DNA from: Arthrobacter sp. StoSoilB22
Lineage (GTDB): Bacteria > Actinomycetota > Actinomycetes > Actinomycetales > Micrococcaceae
DNA length: 64,000 nt
NCBI RefSeq assembly: GCF_019977315.1
Contig: NZ_AP024652.1
Coordinates: forward strand, 558,001 to 622,000
Direction: 5' to 3'
Below, piece after piece: positions 15,229-23,890 of this stretch. The notes under the pieces are model-generated. The model saw nothing but the letters and a program-made list of their open reading frames with translations, made no database searches and had not been told where the DNA came from. Positions within the stretch are counted from its first letter, which is position 1, and the number at the start of each line of letters is the position of its first letter. A program made the position numbers and the translations under genes.

Positions 15229-16524
15229 ATGAGCAACAACAACGGAGCACCGCAGCCTCCCTATAACCCGGACGGTGTGCCGCAGCCGCGCTACGAGACC
15301 GGCAAGGATCAGTACAGCCAGTACCAGCCGGGCCAGACGCAGCCCATGTACCAACCGGAAGCCCAGACTGAGGCGTTCCCGACGCAACCTGCCGCCACAC
15401 AGGCATTCCCGGCGCAGCAGCCACAGAACCAGCCCGGGCAACACCCCGACGGCGAGTACGCCGAAACCGTGCACCGCTATCCGCAAGGGCAGCAGGGGCA
15501 GCAGGGGCAGCGAGGTTATCCAGGTCAGCCGGGCTTCCCGCCGCCGGGCGGCGGCTACCCGGGCCAGCCGGGATACCCGGGTGGACCTGGTGGATCCGGT
15601 GGACCTGGTGGATCCGGCGGACCTGGCGGACCCGGCGGACCTGGTGGATCCGGCGGACCCGGCCAGAACCCGGGCGACCACAACAGGAAGTCGTTGTTCC
15701 TCATCCTGGGTGGTGTGGCCGTCGTCGTGATCATTGCCCTGGTGGTGACGTTCACGTGGCTGGTTCCGTCCATGACCAAGCCCACGGCGGTGGATAGTCC
15801 GGTGCCGTCGGTGACTTCCTCCGACGAGGCGTCCGAGGCGGCAGCGGAGCCTTCTGCCGAACCTTCCGGCGAAGCCTCCGCTTCCTCTGAAATCCCCGCT
15901 GACGCCATCCCCCTGCCTGAAGTTTGGAACGAACTTGCCGGACCCAGCAACGTTCCGGCAGACGGTGATCCGCTGTTCAGCAAGTGGGTCACAGGCGAAT
16001 CGTCCTTCCAGTACTTGGCCGAGTGGACCCACGACGAGTCGTTCGGCATCACCAAGGACCCCACTACCGGTGAGGAGATCCAGAAGAAAGCACAAGGGAC
16101 CGTGGAAGCTGACGGGGACGGGATTGCGCTCGCCTACGCGTTCTTCGCTGAGTCAGAAGAAGGCAAGTACGGCAAGGATCCCGCAGAGGTCAAGAAGGCC
16201 ATCCAGGACATCGAAGCCCGCTTCAAGGGGATGACCGCAAGCGAGCTGCCCCAGAACCTGGTGGGCCATAAGTGCACGGCCGACTTCAAGACCAGCATGC
16301 CGGAAATCCGGGAGTTCCGGCGCGGTGCAGCCGTAGTAATTGGCTTCACCTGCACCAATGCCCGCGGCGAAGCGATTCAGGCCGTGAACCTGTTCTCCGT
16401 GACACCGTGGGGAACCCCGCAGATGCTCGGCGTCAGCGGGCACAAGGAATACTGGGACGCCCACCCCGGACTCTTTGAGCAGCTGGGCAACTCCTACCGC
16501 ATCAACAAGTGGAAGATGGTCTAA
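15229..16524 (+). CDS. Membrane-anchored protein with Pro/Gln/Gly-rich cytoplasmic tail
   Basis: A 431-residue protein. The first 145 residues are low-complexity (Gln/Pro/Tyr-rich, then a collagen-like run of GGPGGSG units at about 115-145). One membrane helix follows (about residues 156-180, SLFLILGGVAVVVIIALVVT). After a Ser/Glu/Ala-rich linker there is a folded extracellular domain of about 200 residues with two cysteines (in GHKCTADF and GFTCTNAR) that may form a disulfide. The layout resembles many actinobacterial envelope proteins of unknown role. The ATG at 15229 is chosen because the residues before it look non-coding. Confidence 0.8.
   Translation: MSNNNGAPQPPYNPDGVPQPRYETGKDQYSQYQPGQTQPMYQPEAQTEAFPTQPAATQAFPAQQPQNQPGQHPDGEYAETVHRYPQGQQGQQGQRGYPGQPGFPPPGGGYPGQPGYPGGPGGSGGPGGSGGPGGPGGPGGSGGPGQNPGDHNRKSLFLILGGVAVVVIIALVVTFTWLVPSMTKPTAVDSPVPSVTSSDEASEAAAEPSAEPSGEASASSEIPADAIPLPEVWNELAGPSNVPADGDPLFSKWVTGESSFQYLAEWTHDESFGITKDPTTGEEIQKKAQGTVEADGDGIALAYAFFAESEEGKYGKDPAEVKKAIQDIEARFKGMTASELPQNLVGHKCTADFKTSMPEIREFRRGAAVVIGFTCTNARGEAIQAVNLFSVTPWGTPQMLGVSGHKEYWDAHPGLFEQLGNSYRINKWKMV
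15580..15665 (+). repeat. In-frame tandem GGPGGSG-coding repeat
   Basis: A run of near-identical units built on GGTGGACCTGGTGGATCC and GGCGGACC encodes collagen-like Gly-Gly-Pro / Gly-Gly-Ser triplets just before the membrane helix of the surrounding protein. Such repeats change length easily by slippage; the frame is kept when units of three bases are gained or lost. Confidence 0.75.
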
Positions 16525-16580
16525 GGGCCGTCCAACTCCGCGCGCTCAGGCAGGCAACCGGGCAGGGCTAAAGTTGAGGG

Positions 16581-17279
16581 GTGACTGACCTTCCCCCCAA
16601 CTCAGCCCTGCCCACGCCTGCCGTGTCTCCTCCGGAGAGCGCACCGGAAGGTGAGGCAGAACCGAAAGCCGAGGTCGGCGTCGGGCCTTGGGAGGGTGAA
16701 TGGCCGGAAGGCGAGCACTGGGACCCGGACCTGTTGAGGGATGGTGACCGCCGCAACGTGGTGGACCAGTATCGCTACTGGAAGCACGAGGCGATCGTGG
16801 CGGATTTGGATTCCAAGCGCCACGATTTCCACATTGCGATCGAGAACTGGCAGCACGACCTCAACATCGGCACAGTGGTGCGAACCGCTAACGCCTTCCT
16901 CGCCAAAGAAGTACACATTATTGGTCGACGCCGGTGGAATCGTCGCGGCGCCATGGTCACCGACCGCTACCAGCACGTCCGCCATCACCCCACTGTTGAG
17001 GACTTTGTCCAGTGGGCTGAGGCGGAGGGCCTGGCGGTCATCGGCATCGACATCTTCCCGGATTCGGTGCCGCTGGAAACCTACGACCTTCCCAGGAACT
17101 GTGTGCTGGTGTTCGGACAGGAAGGCCCGGGGCTGACGCCCGAGGTGCACGATGCCGCCGTCGCCACGCTGTCCATCGAGCAGTTCGGCTCTACCCGCTC
17201 CATGAATGCGGCTTCCGCCGCGGCCATTGCCATGCACGCGTGGGTCCGCCGGCACGTGTTCCAGCAGCCCGTCAGCTAG
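16581..17279 (+). CDS. TrmH/SpoU-family RNA 2-prime-O-methyltransferase
   Basis: A 232-residue SPOUT methyltransferase. Motif 1 is HNIGTVVRTANAF-like (DLNIGTVVRTANAF, near residue 95), motif 2 is LVFGQEGPGLTPEV (about 174-187), and motif 3 is SIEQFGSTRSMNAASAAAIAMH, the trefoil-knot SAM site. It transfers a methyl group from SAM to a ribose 2-prime-OH in tRNA or rRNA. The first 50 residues are Pro/Glu-rich and not part of the domain. It starts at GTG 16581 with a weak GAGGGG before it; a start further in is possible. Confidence 0.88.
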   Translation: MTDLPPNSALPTPAVSPPESAPEGEAEPKAEVGVGPWEGEWPEGEHWDPDLLRDGDRRNVVDQYRYWKHEAIVADLDSKRHDFHIAIENWQHDLNIGTVVRTANAFLAKEVHIIGRRRWNRRGAMVTDRYQHVRHHPTVEDFVQWAEAEGLAVIGIDIFPDSVPLETYDLPRNCVLVFGQEGPGLTPEVHDAAVATLSIEQFGSTRSMNAASAAAIAMHAWVRRHVFQQPVS

Positions 17280-17314
17280 CCGAGCTGTCAGTATCGCCCC
17301 GGGCAGCTGCGGTC

Positions 17315-18445
17315 CTAATTGTCTTTGAGAGTCGCTTTTCCGTCGACGATCTGGATCTCACCTGAGACGCGGGCTTCCCTCACCTCAACATGGGGCTCCC
17401 ATTTGGGGGTGGCCTCGTTGCCGCGGTTTACTTCGTAGCTAACCGTAGCTTTGCCCTTATCCTCTGACTGGATGTACCAAACGTCCTTGGACAGGGAGAG
17501 CGTGAAGGTGGGCTCTTGGTCGATGGTCCACTTAACATTGCGGGTGGGGCGGGACTGGTACAGATTGAATCCGGAACAACCGCTGCTGAACGACTGTGTG
17601 GTAGTAGCCGGAGCTGACGCGATGCATGCATCCCGCTTCTTTTGGAGAAGGGCCTTTGTCTCGTCCAGGAGGAGCTGGCTGGGCAGTACCTTCAGGGTTT
17701 CGGAAGTGTCGGAAATCCTCCGGTCGATGCTGACCAAGGCTTTCTTCTCTTCAACTGTTGTGTATTTGTCACCGGATATACCGAGTTTGTACTCACCGGG
17801 AAAAGCCGGCAGGAGCAGCTGGGAACCCGTCAGTGAGCTTCCTGACTCAGGGGCCGCTACGTCTACGCCGTTAACGGTGAACGTCTTCACTGGGCGGTTG
17901 GAACTGAGCCGGATTTTCTGGAAGTTCTTGGCCCCTACCTTCCATTCGCCGTCAGGTGACTTGGTCATCATCAGGATGTTCTCCTGCTTTCGGCCGTTCT
18001 GGGTTACCTCGGCCCTGACGTACTCGCCCTTTGACTCAAGGATCCGGAAGCCGTCAATGTGCTGGCCCGCTTCCTTGTAGACGTTGTCCTGCAGGAGAAC
18101 CGCCTCATTCTCCGGGACACCCGGATCCGATACGCTCAACGCCTTCTTGGCATCCCCGTCTACAAGGGCCTGGAAGTACGTAGTAGCAGCCGTGCCACCG
18201 TCTTTAGCCGGCGTAAACAGGAAGACCAGCCCGACTGTGGCGGCCGCCAGGACTACCGCTGCTCCGGCTGCGATGGCAATGATCACCGTACGGCTCAGTG
18301 TGCGTTTCGGCTGAGGTGGGAAGGTGCCCGGCTGCTGGTAAGGGCCGTTTGGATGCTGGTAGGCGCCGTAGGCCGGGGGAGGAGGCGGGCCGGATGGGGC
18401 CGACATGGGGCGCGGTTCGTTGTTGGCGTTCGAGGGGTTCTCCAT
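17315..18445 (-). CDS. Membrane-anchored protein with DUF4878-like N-terminal extracellular domain
   Basis: A 376-residue protein with a Pro/Gly/Tyr-rich cytoplasmic start, a single membrane helix at about residues 54-78 and a large outer region. The stretch GTAATTYFQALVDGDAKKALSVSDPG just after the helix is what NTF2-like DUF4878 or related lipoprotein domains begin with. Two Cys (DACIAS and SSGCSG) may be bonded. The overall design, low-complexity tail plus one helix plus outer domain, matches the protein at 15229-16524, though the outer domains do not look alike. Function unknown. Confidence 0.82.
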   Translation of the reverse strand: MENPSNANNEPRPMSAPSGPPPPPAYGAYQHPNGPYQQPGTFPPQPKRTLSRTVIIAIAAGAAVVLAAATVGLVFLFTPAKDGGTAATTYFQALVDGDAKKALSVSDPGVPENEAVLLQDNVYKEAGQHIDGFRILESKGEYVRAEVTQNGRKQENILMMTKSPDGEWKVGAKNFQKIRLSSNRPVKTFTVNGVDVAAPESGSSLTGSQLLLPAFPGEYKLGISGDKYTTVEEKKALVSIDRRISDTSETLKVLPSQLLLDETKALLQKKRDACIASAPATTTQSFSSGCSGFNLYQSRPTRNVKWTIDQEPTFTLSLSKDVWYIQSEDKGKATVSYEVNRGNEATPKWEPHVEVREARVSGEIQIVDGKATLKDN

Positions 18446-18633
18446 CCGAGAAGTATATCCATCGTGTGGATGAATCGGGGTTGCCGTGCTGAACGCCGAC
18501 TCGGCGGAAGTGTTAAGAGCCCCCAGTGACCCGAAACACGGCGTCCCGGCGGATATCGCTAGGATGGGTGCTAGCCGTAAGCGGTCTACTCCAGGGTTAC
18601 CAACCCACAGACGAATTCAGCATAGGAGTCACC

Positions 18634-19652
<1,019 letters not shown>

Positions 19653-19653
<1 letters not shown>

Positions 19654-20075
19654 TGTCCGACGAATTCCGGAAGAACCTGATGGGGCCGGAGCCCACGCTC
19701 CTGCCCGCCGAATCCGAGATCTACCAGCATCTGGCACTCGGCCACGAAGCACTGGACCTGGTGGCGAAGAACCCCACGTCGTCTCTTCTGTGGGCCATCC
19801 TTGCGGAGGAAGCCTGGGCCGAAGGCCGGACCATCGAGTCCTATGCCTACGCCCGCGTTGGCTACCACCGCGGCCTGGATTCCCTGCGCCGCAACGGTTG
19901 GCGCGGCGTCGGACCCATCCCGTGGGAGCACGAGCCCAACCAGGGCTTCCTGCGTGCTCTGTACGCGTTGGGCCGGGCAGCGTCGGCAATTGGCGAAGCT
20001 GAGGAGCCGGAGCGGATCGAGAAGTTCCTGAACGACTCGGACCCGAAGGCCAAGGCGGCGCTCGAAGCCCGCTAG
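19653..20075 (+). CDS. DUF3151 family protein
   Basis: A 140-residue alpha-helical protein of a family found beside the aldolase gene in many actinobacteria. The strings MGPEPTLLPAESEIYQHLALGHEALDL and ARVGYHRGLDSLRRNGWRG are characteristic. The predicted helices resemble tetratricopeptide-type packing. Its start overlaps the fbaA stop, implying coupled translation and a possible role near aldolase, but the function is not known. A strong hairpin follows. Confidence 0.88.
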
Positions 20076-20093
20076 GGATTCAAGCACATAACA

Positions 20094-20127
20094 ACGGCGA
20101 CCCTCACCGAAAGGTGGGGGTCGCCGT
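20094..20127. terminator. Bidirectional intrinsic terminator between DUF3151 and the convergent gene
   Basis: ACGGCGACCCTCACC and GGTGGGGGTCGCCGT form a 15-bp stem with one G-U pair and a GAAA tetraloop. It lies between the convergent stops at 20075 and 20149, and T-rich sequence (ATATGTGTTG) follows on the plus strand. Confidence 0.85.
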
Positions 20128-20148
20128 CGTATATGTGTTGCGAGGCTG

Positions 20149-20781
20149 CTAAGCCTTGCGGGGAATTCCCGTGCGTGCCATGGCCTCGGCGTAGGCGCCG
20201 TGGATGGCATCCAGGTATTCCTGCTGGCGGGCCGGGGTGCCGGCGAAGGAGCGGCCACCGAGCGAGCGGACCTTGAAGGTCTTGAAGCCGCGGCGGGCGA
20301 TGCTGGCCGGTGCGGCCTTCATGAGCTGATCGGCAAGGCGGTGTGCCTCGTTGCCGTGCGCCACCAGCGCAGAGGTGCGCGGAAGGAGCTGCAGAAGCCG
20401 CAGGAGCGGCTTGAGGCCCTCGGTGATGTTGGCCGGCGTGAGCTTGCCCGGTTCCTCATTGGGTTCAATCCACGGGTAGGCGTTCCAAGGCATCATGAGC
20501 TCGGGACGGAGGCCCAGCTGCCACTGCATGCCGAGCATGCGGGTGGTGGCTTCCTCGTCACCCGGGTTGATGAACCCTTCGCCAGTGTTGGTGCGCTGAT
20601 TGGAGAAAAGGCTGACGATGCGGCAATCATCCATGCTGTGGGCGGGGTCGATGTAAAGGACCTCACTGCCCGGCTTCTGGACCTTGATGGAGTCGCACAG
20701 CTCGTTGACCTCGGCGATGTGCGGTTCGTAGCGGCGGTTCCAGAGGATTTCTTCGGGTGATTCAGTCGCCAGTTCTTGCAT
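20149..20781 (-). CDS. Uracil-DNA glycosylase superfamily-like protein
   Basis: A 210-residue protein. The order of segments is that of the UDG fold: an early VLYIDPAHSMDDCRIVSLFSNQ region, a middle MMPWNAYPWIEPNEEPG holding the aromatic/Pro-rich site, and a late LVAHGNEAHRLADQL resembling the His-containing loop. The classic GEGPG motif of family 4 is not obvious, so activity on uracil in DNA is uncertain. It is transcribed alone, converging on the fba operon at a shared terminator. Confidence 0.6.
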   Translation of the reverse strand: MQELATESPEEILWNRRYEPHIAEVNELCDSIKVQKPGSEVLYIDPAHSMDDCRIVSLFSNQRTNTGEGFINPGDEEATTRMLGMQWQLGLRPELMMPWNAYPWIEPNEEPGKLTPANITEGLKPLLRLLQLLPRTSALVAHGNEAHRLADQLMKAAPASIARRGFKTFKVRSLGGRSFAGTPARQQEYLDAIHGAYAEAMARTGIPRKA

Positions 20782-21463
20782 CAGGGGTTAGGTCTCCTAG
20801 GTGTTACAGCGCACCGTTCCGAGGTGCCGCGGGCATGCCGCAGCCGAACCTCAAAGGGTGCTGTTGGGGGCTAACTAACCTTACCGGACTATGGGCGTGA
20901 ACGGGGCCCGCTTCGGCGCGCCCTCTGAATGCGGAGCGGCGTGTTGCCTGGAAGTGTGTGCGGCGTCATCACTCTTAACCCTAAAGTGCAGTCCAGCCCG
21001 AGGAGGCTTTTCTCACGCAGATAATGACTGTGAAACCACCGTCGGGCCTGTCCTGACGGCAGTCCGGACCTTGGTGGCCATCAACGTCAACGTTCAACCG
21101 GACAAGAACTGGCCCGGGACCAAACCGGCGGATGTTACGGCAGCGGCGGGGGAGTACAAGGTCTCGGCCATCAGAGTGGGGCTGGTGGACAGTGCCGGCT
21201 TGCTGAGCCTGCAACTGGGCAGTTCCTCGGCTGGTCCTGTGGCGCTCGCCGTTCCTTGACTTATCCACAACGGCACCCCAACGCCGGCCAAACACCAGAG
21301 AAACTGTTGTCATCGGCTAAACTTGGCTGGTAAGAGCCCCGAAACTCTTGCGCATGCCGTGCCTTTGGTCCGGCTGCACCAGCTACGTCGGGGCATTCTC
21401 ATGTACGGCGCCTGACTCTGGTGATCCAACCGGAGCAAGCCCGAAAGAATGGGGGAGGATCCC
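20782..21463. other. 682-base region with no secure gene, upstream of purA
   Basis: No confident gene was found. A plus-strand frame ending at a TGA at 21257-21259 has strong G/C third positions from about 21030 on, but no ribosome binding site or recognised product, and it could start at a GTG at 20951 or later. The purA leader contains a small hairpin (AAGAG at 21332-21336 with CTCTT at 21345-21349). The DnaA box at 21261 is listed separately. Confidence 0.4.
21261..21270 (+). promoter_or_regulatory. Perfect DnaA box upstream of purA
   Basis: TTATCCACAA matches the full consensus DnaA box and lies about 200 bases before purA, just after the uncertain frame ending at 21259. DnaA is known to bind some nucleotide-metabolism promoters in other bacteria, so a regulatory role is possible. 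Confidence 0.35.
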
Positions 21464-22753
21464 ATGCCCGCTATCGTGATCGTCGGAGCCCAGTGGGGCG
21501 ACGAAGGTAAAGGCAAAGCAACCGATCTGCTCGGTGGCCGTGTTGACTATGTGGTCAAGCCCAACGGCGGTAACAACGCCGGGCACACCGTGGTTGTTGG
21601 CGGTGAGAAGTATGAGCTGAAGCTCCTTCCCGCGGGCATCCTGAGCCCCAACGCAATCCCTATTATCGGCAATGGCTGCGTGGTGAACCTGGAGGCCCTC
21701 TTCCAGGAAATCGACGGCCTTGAAGCCCGCGGTGCAGACACGTCCCGCCTCCGTGTTTCGGCCAACGCCCACCTTGTTGCGCCCTACCACCAAGTCCTGG
21801 ACAAGGTCACTGAGCGCTTCCTTGGCAGCCGGGCAATCGGTACCACCGGGCGCGGCATCGGTCCGGCGTATATGGACAAGGTGGCCCGCCTCGGCATCCG
21901 CGTCCAAGACGTCTTTGACGAATCCATCCTCCGCCAGAAGGTGGAAGGCTCGCTGCGCCAGAAGAACGAGCTCCTGGTCAAGGTGTACAACCGCCGCGAC
22001 ATCGTGGTGGACGAGATCGTGGAGTACTTCCTGTCCTTCGCTGAGCGCCTGCGCCCGTTGGTCATCGACAGCACACTGGTCCTCAACAACGCCCTGGATG
22101 AGGGCAAGGTTGTGCTCATGGAAGGCGGCCAGGCAACGTTCCTGGACGTTGACCACGGCACCTACCCGTTCGTCACCTCATCCAACCCCACCGCCGGCGG
22201 CGCGTCCGTAGGCTCGGGCATTGGTCCCACCCGCATCTCGCGGTCCATCGGCATCATCAAGGCCTACACCACCCGTGTTGGCGCCGGCCCGTTCCCCACG
22301 GAACTGTTCGACGACATGGGTGTTTACCTGCAGAAGACCGGCGGCGAGTTCGGTGTCAACACCGGCCGTCCCCGCCGCTGCGGCTGGTACGACGCCGTCC
22401 TGGCCCGCCACGCTTCCCGCGTCAACGGTTTCACGGACTACTTCGTCACCAAGCTGGACGTCCTCACGGGCATCGAGCAGATCCCGGTCTGTGTTGCCTA
22501 CGAGGTTGACGGCGTGCGTCACGACGAGATGCCCATGACGCAGACCGAGTTCCACCACGCAGTCCCCATCTTCGAGTACTTCGACGGCTGGACCGAGGAC
22601 ATCACCACGGCCCGCACCCTGGAGGATCTCCCGGAGAACGCCCGCAACTACGTGCTGGCACTGGAGAAGCTCTCCGGTACGCGCTTCTCGGCCATCGGCG
22701 TCGGTCCGGACCGCGACCAGACGATCGTTGTCCACGACCTGATCAACGACTGA
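21464..22753 (+). CDS. purA: Adenylosuccinate synthetase
   Basis: A 429-residue enzyme joining IMP and aspartate with GTP hydrolysis in AMP synthesis. [14 protein letters not shown] at the start is the GTP P-loop with the catalytic Asp, NNAGHTVV holds the catalytic His, [14 protein letters not shown] and VGAGPFPTE are family signatures, and TKLDVLTG near the C-terminus is the guanine-recognition site. The ATG at 21464 follows GGGGGAGGATCCC; an ATG at 21449 would add five residues. Length and motifs are fully normal. Confidence 0.96.
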   Translation: MPAIVIVGAQWGDEGKGKATDLLGGRVDYVVKPNGGNNAGHTVVVGGEKYELKLLPAGILSPNAIPIIGNGCVVNLEALFQEIDGLEARGADTSRLRVSANAHLVAPYHQVLDKVTERFLGSRAIGTTGRGIGPAYMDKVARLGIRVQDVFDESILRQKVEGSLRQKNELLVKVYNRRDIVVDEIVEYFLSFAERLRPLVIDSTLVLNNALDEGKVVLMEGGQATFLDVDHGTYPFVTSSNPTAGGASVGSGIGPTRISRSIGIIKAYTTRVGAGPFPTELFDDMGVYLQKTGGEFGVNTGRPRRCGWYDAVLARHASRVNGFTDYFVTKLDVLTGIEQIPVCVAYEVDGVRHDEMPMTQTEFHHAVPIFEYFDGWTEDITTARTLEDLPENARNYVLALEKLSGTRFSAIGVGPDRDQTIVVHDLIND

Positions 22754-22773
22754 CTTAGAGCTCGACGACGGCG

Positions 22774-22805
22774 GACCGCCCCCGGCTTACCTGCCGGGGA
22801 CGGTC
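22774..22805 (+). terminator. Intrinsic terminator after purA
   Basis: GACCGCCCCCGGC (22774-22786) and GCCGGGGACGGTC (22793-22805) form a 13-pair stem with a single C-A mismatch and a six-base loop. It lies between purA and the convergent small gene at 22837, so it may serve both strands. No long U run follows. Confidence 0.7.
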
Positions 22806-22836
22806 GCAACGCCGGAGTGCACCCGCGGCGGCTGTT

Positions 22837-23139
22837 TCAGTACGCCTCGATGTGGGCGCGGACCAGGCTTCCGTCATCGCTCAGCCAGCCTTTGCCGGCG
22901 GCGTACACCAGCATGTTGGCGAAGCGGTAGTTCCAGCCCATGCCGATCCGTCCGGCGCATTCGCCGCGTATCCAGTCCACTGATACCAGGACGTCTTCCT
23001 TGTCCATCCGTCCAGCGGCGGTGGTTTTGAGCAACCCGGGCAGGTTCTCCCTGGCTTCCTCGGAGAGCAGGACCTTGAAGCTGGTGCAGTCATCAGGTTC
23101 GTCCAGAGCTACGGATCCGGGGCTGACGCGAACGTGCAC
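22837..23139 (-). CDS. Hypothetical protein, about 100 residues
   Basis: A 100-residue soluble protein starting at GTG 23139 with AAAGGA well placed before it. Visible segments are FKVLLSEEARENLPGLL, then VDWIRGECAGRIGMGWNYRFANMLVYAAGKGWL near the C-terminus. No family was recognised. The frame extends upstream without support. It stands alone between purA (convergent) and the TetR gene. Confidence 0.65.
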   Translation of the reverse strand: MHVRVSPGSVALDEPDDCTSFKVLLSEEARENLPGLLKTTAAGRMDKEDVLVSVDWIRGECAGRIGMGWNYRFANMLVYAAGKGWLSDDGSLVRAHIEAY

Positions 23140-23239
23140 GGCAGTTCCTTTCGTTCGACAGTATGTGGCTGGTTCCACTATGCCGAGGCGCAGGAAGCGT
23201 CAGGAAGACGAGCTTTTGGATAGCCGGTATCGCTGGCAG

Positions 23240-23890
23240 TTATGCCGATGGGTCCCGTGTGGTGTCCATCAGGTATGAAGCCACCATGCCCGCGAGCTTC
23301 TCCGAAATCTCGGGCCACTCGAACTTACCGCTGCCTTCCATGGTGCTGCCCAGGCCGAGCCTTCGGGCGATCACGCTGTAGGAGACGTTGAAACACCAAT
23401 CGATTTCGTCCTGGCCCAGGTAGCCGTCCGGCCAGGAGCGCAGGACTTTGGCGAAATTGCTTGCAAGGACGGCGTGGGAGGCGGCGCCCCGTTGGGAAAT
23501 AGTTTCATCGTTGGTGGCCCTGAGCATGAAGGGCCGGAGGATATCGGCGTATTGCCGCAAGACCTCGATGGTCTTGTCCATGGCCTCACGGGCTATCGAC
23601 TGGAGGCCGTCCTCAGGCCGGGTTGGCAGCGATTCAAACAGGTAGTTGGACACGGCGTCGATGTCATCCATCTTGCGGCCGTGCGCCACGCTGACCAGGT
23701 CATCTTTGCCTTCAAACCGCGCGTAGATGGAACCGATGGATACGCCTGAACGGGCACTGACATCGGCCAAGGTGAATTCGTCGTTCCCGCGCTCTTCCAG
23801 CAGGGCCAGGGCCGCCTCGATCGTCTTTTCAAACGACTGGCGGCTCCTGGCCTGCTTTGGTTCGCGGGACTTGGTCTCCGGAAGAGTCAC
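23240..23890 (-). CDS. TetR-family transcriptional regulator
   Basis: A 216-residue regulator. The HTH is at about residues 35-60 (FTLADVSARSGVSIGSIYARFEGKDDLV), followed by an all-helical ligand domain. It starts at GTG 23890, overlapping the GH3 stop by four bases, so it is the last gene of a LysR-LLM-GH3-TetR operon. It may repress this operon in response to a glycoside or aglycone, but it has no intergenic region of its own with a palindrome; the operon promoter lies near 28540. Confidence 0.9.
   Translation of the reverse strand: MTLPETKSREPKQARSRQSFEKTIEAALALLEERGNDEFTLADVSARSGVSIGSIYARFEGKDDLVSVAHGRKMDDIDAVSNYLFESLPTRPEDGLQSIAREAMDKTIEVLRQYADILRPFMLRATNDETISQRGAASHAVLASNFAKVLRSWPDGYLGQDEIDWCFNVSYSVIARRLGLGSTMEGSGKFEWPEISEKLAGMVASYLMDTTRDPSA

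Noticed and set aside
15580..15665. CRISPR-like or regulatory repeat array
   Set aside because: The units are in frame inside a gene, contiguous without spacers, and encode a Gly/Pro/Ser tract.
20981..21313. Minus-strand protein gene of 110 residues
   Set aside because: Its composition (Arg/Gln/His-rich, no motif) is that of a shadow of GC-rich DNA and it has no ribosome binding site.
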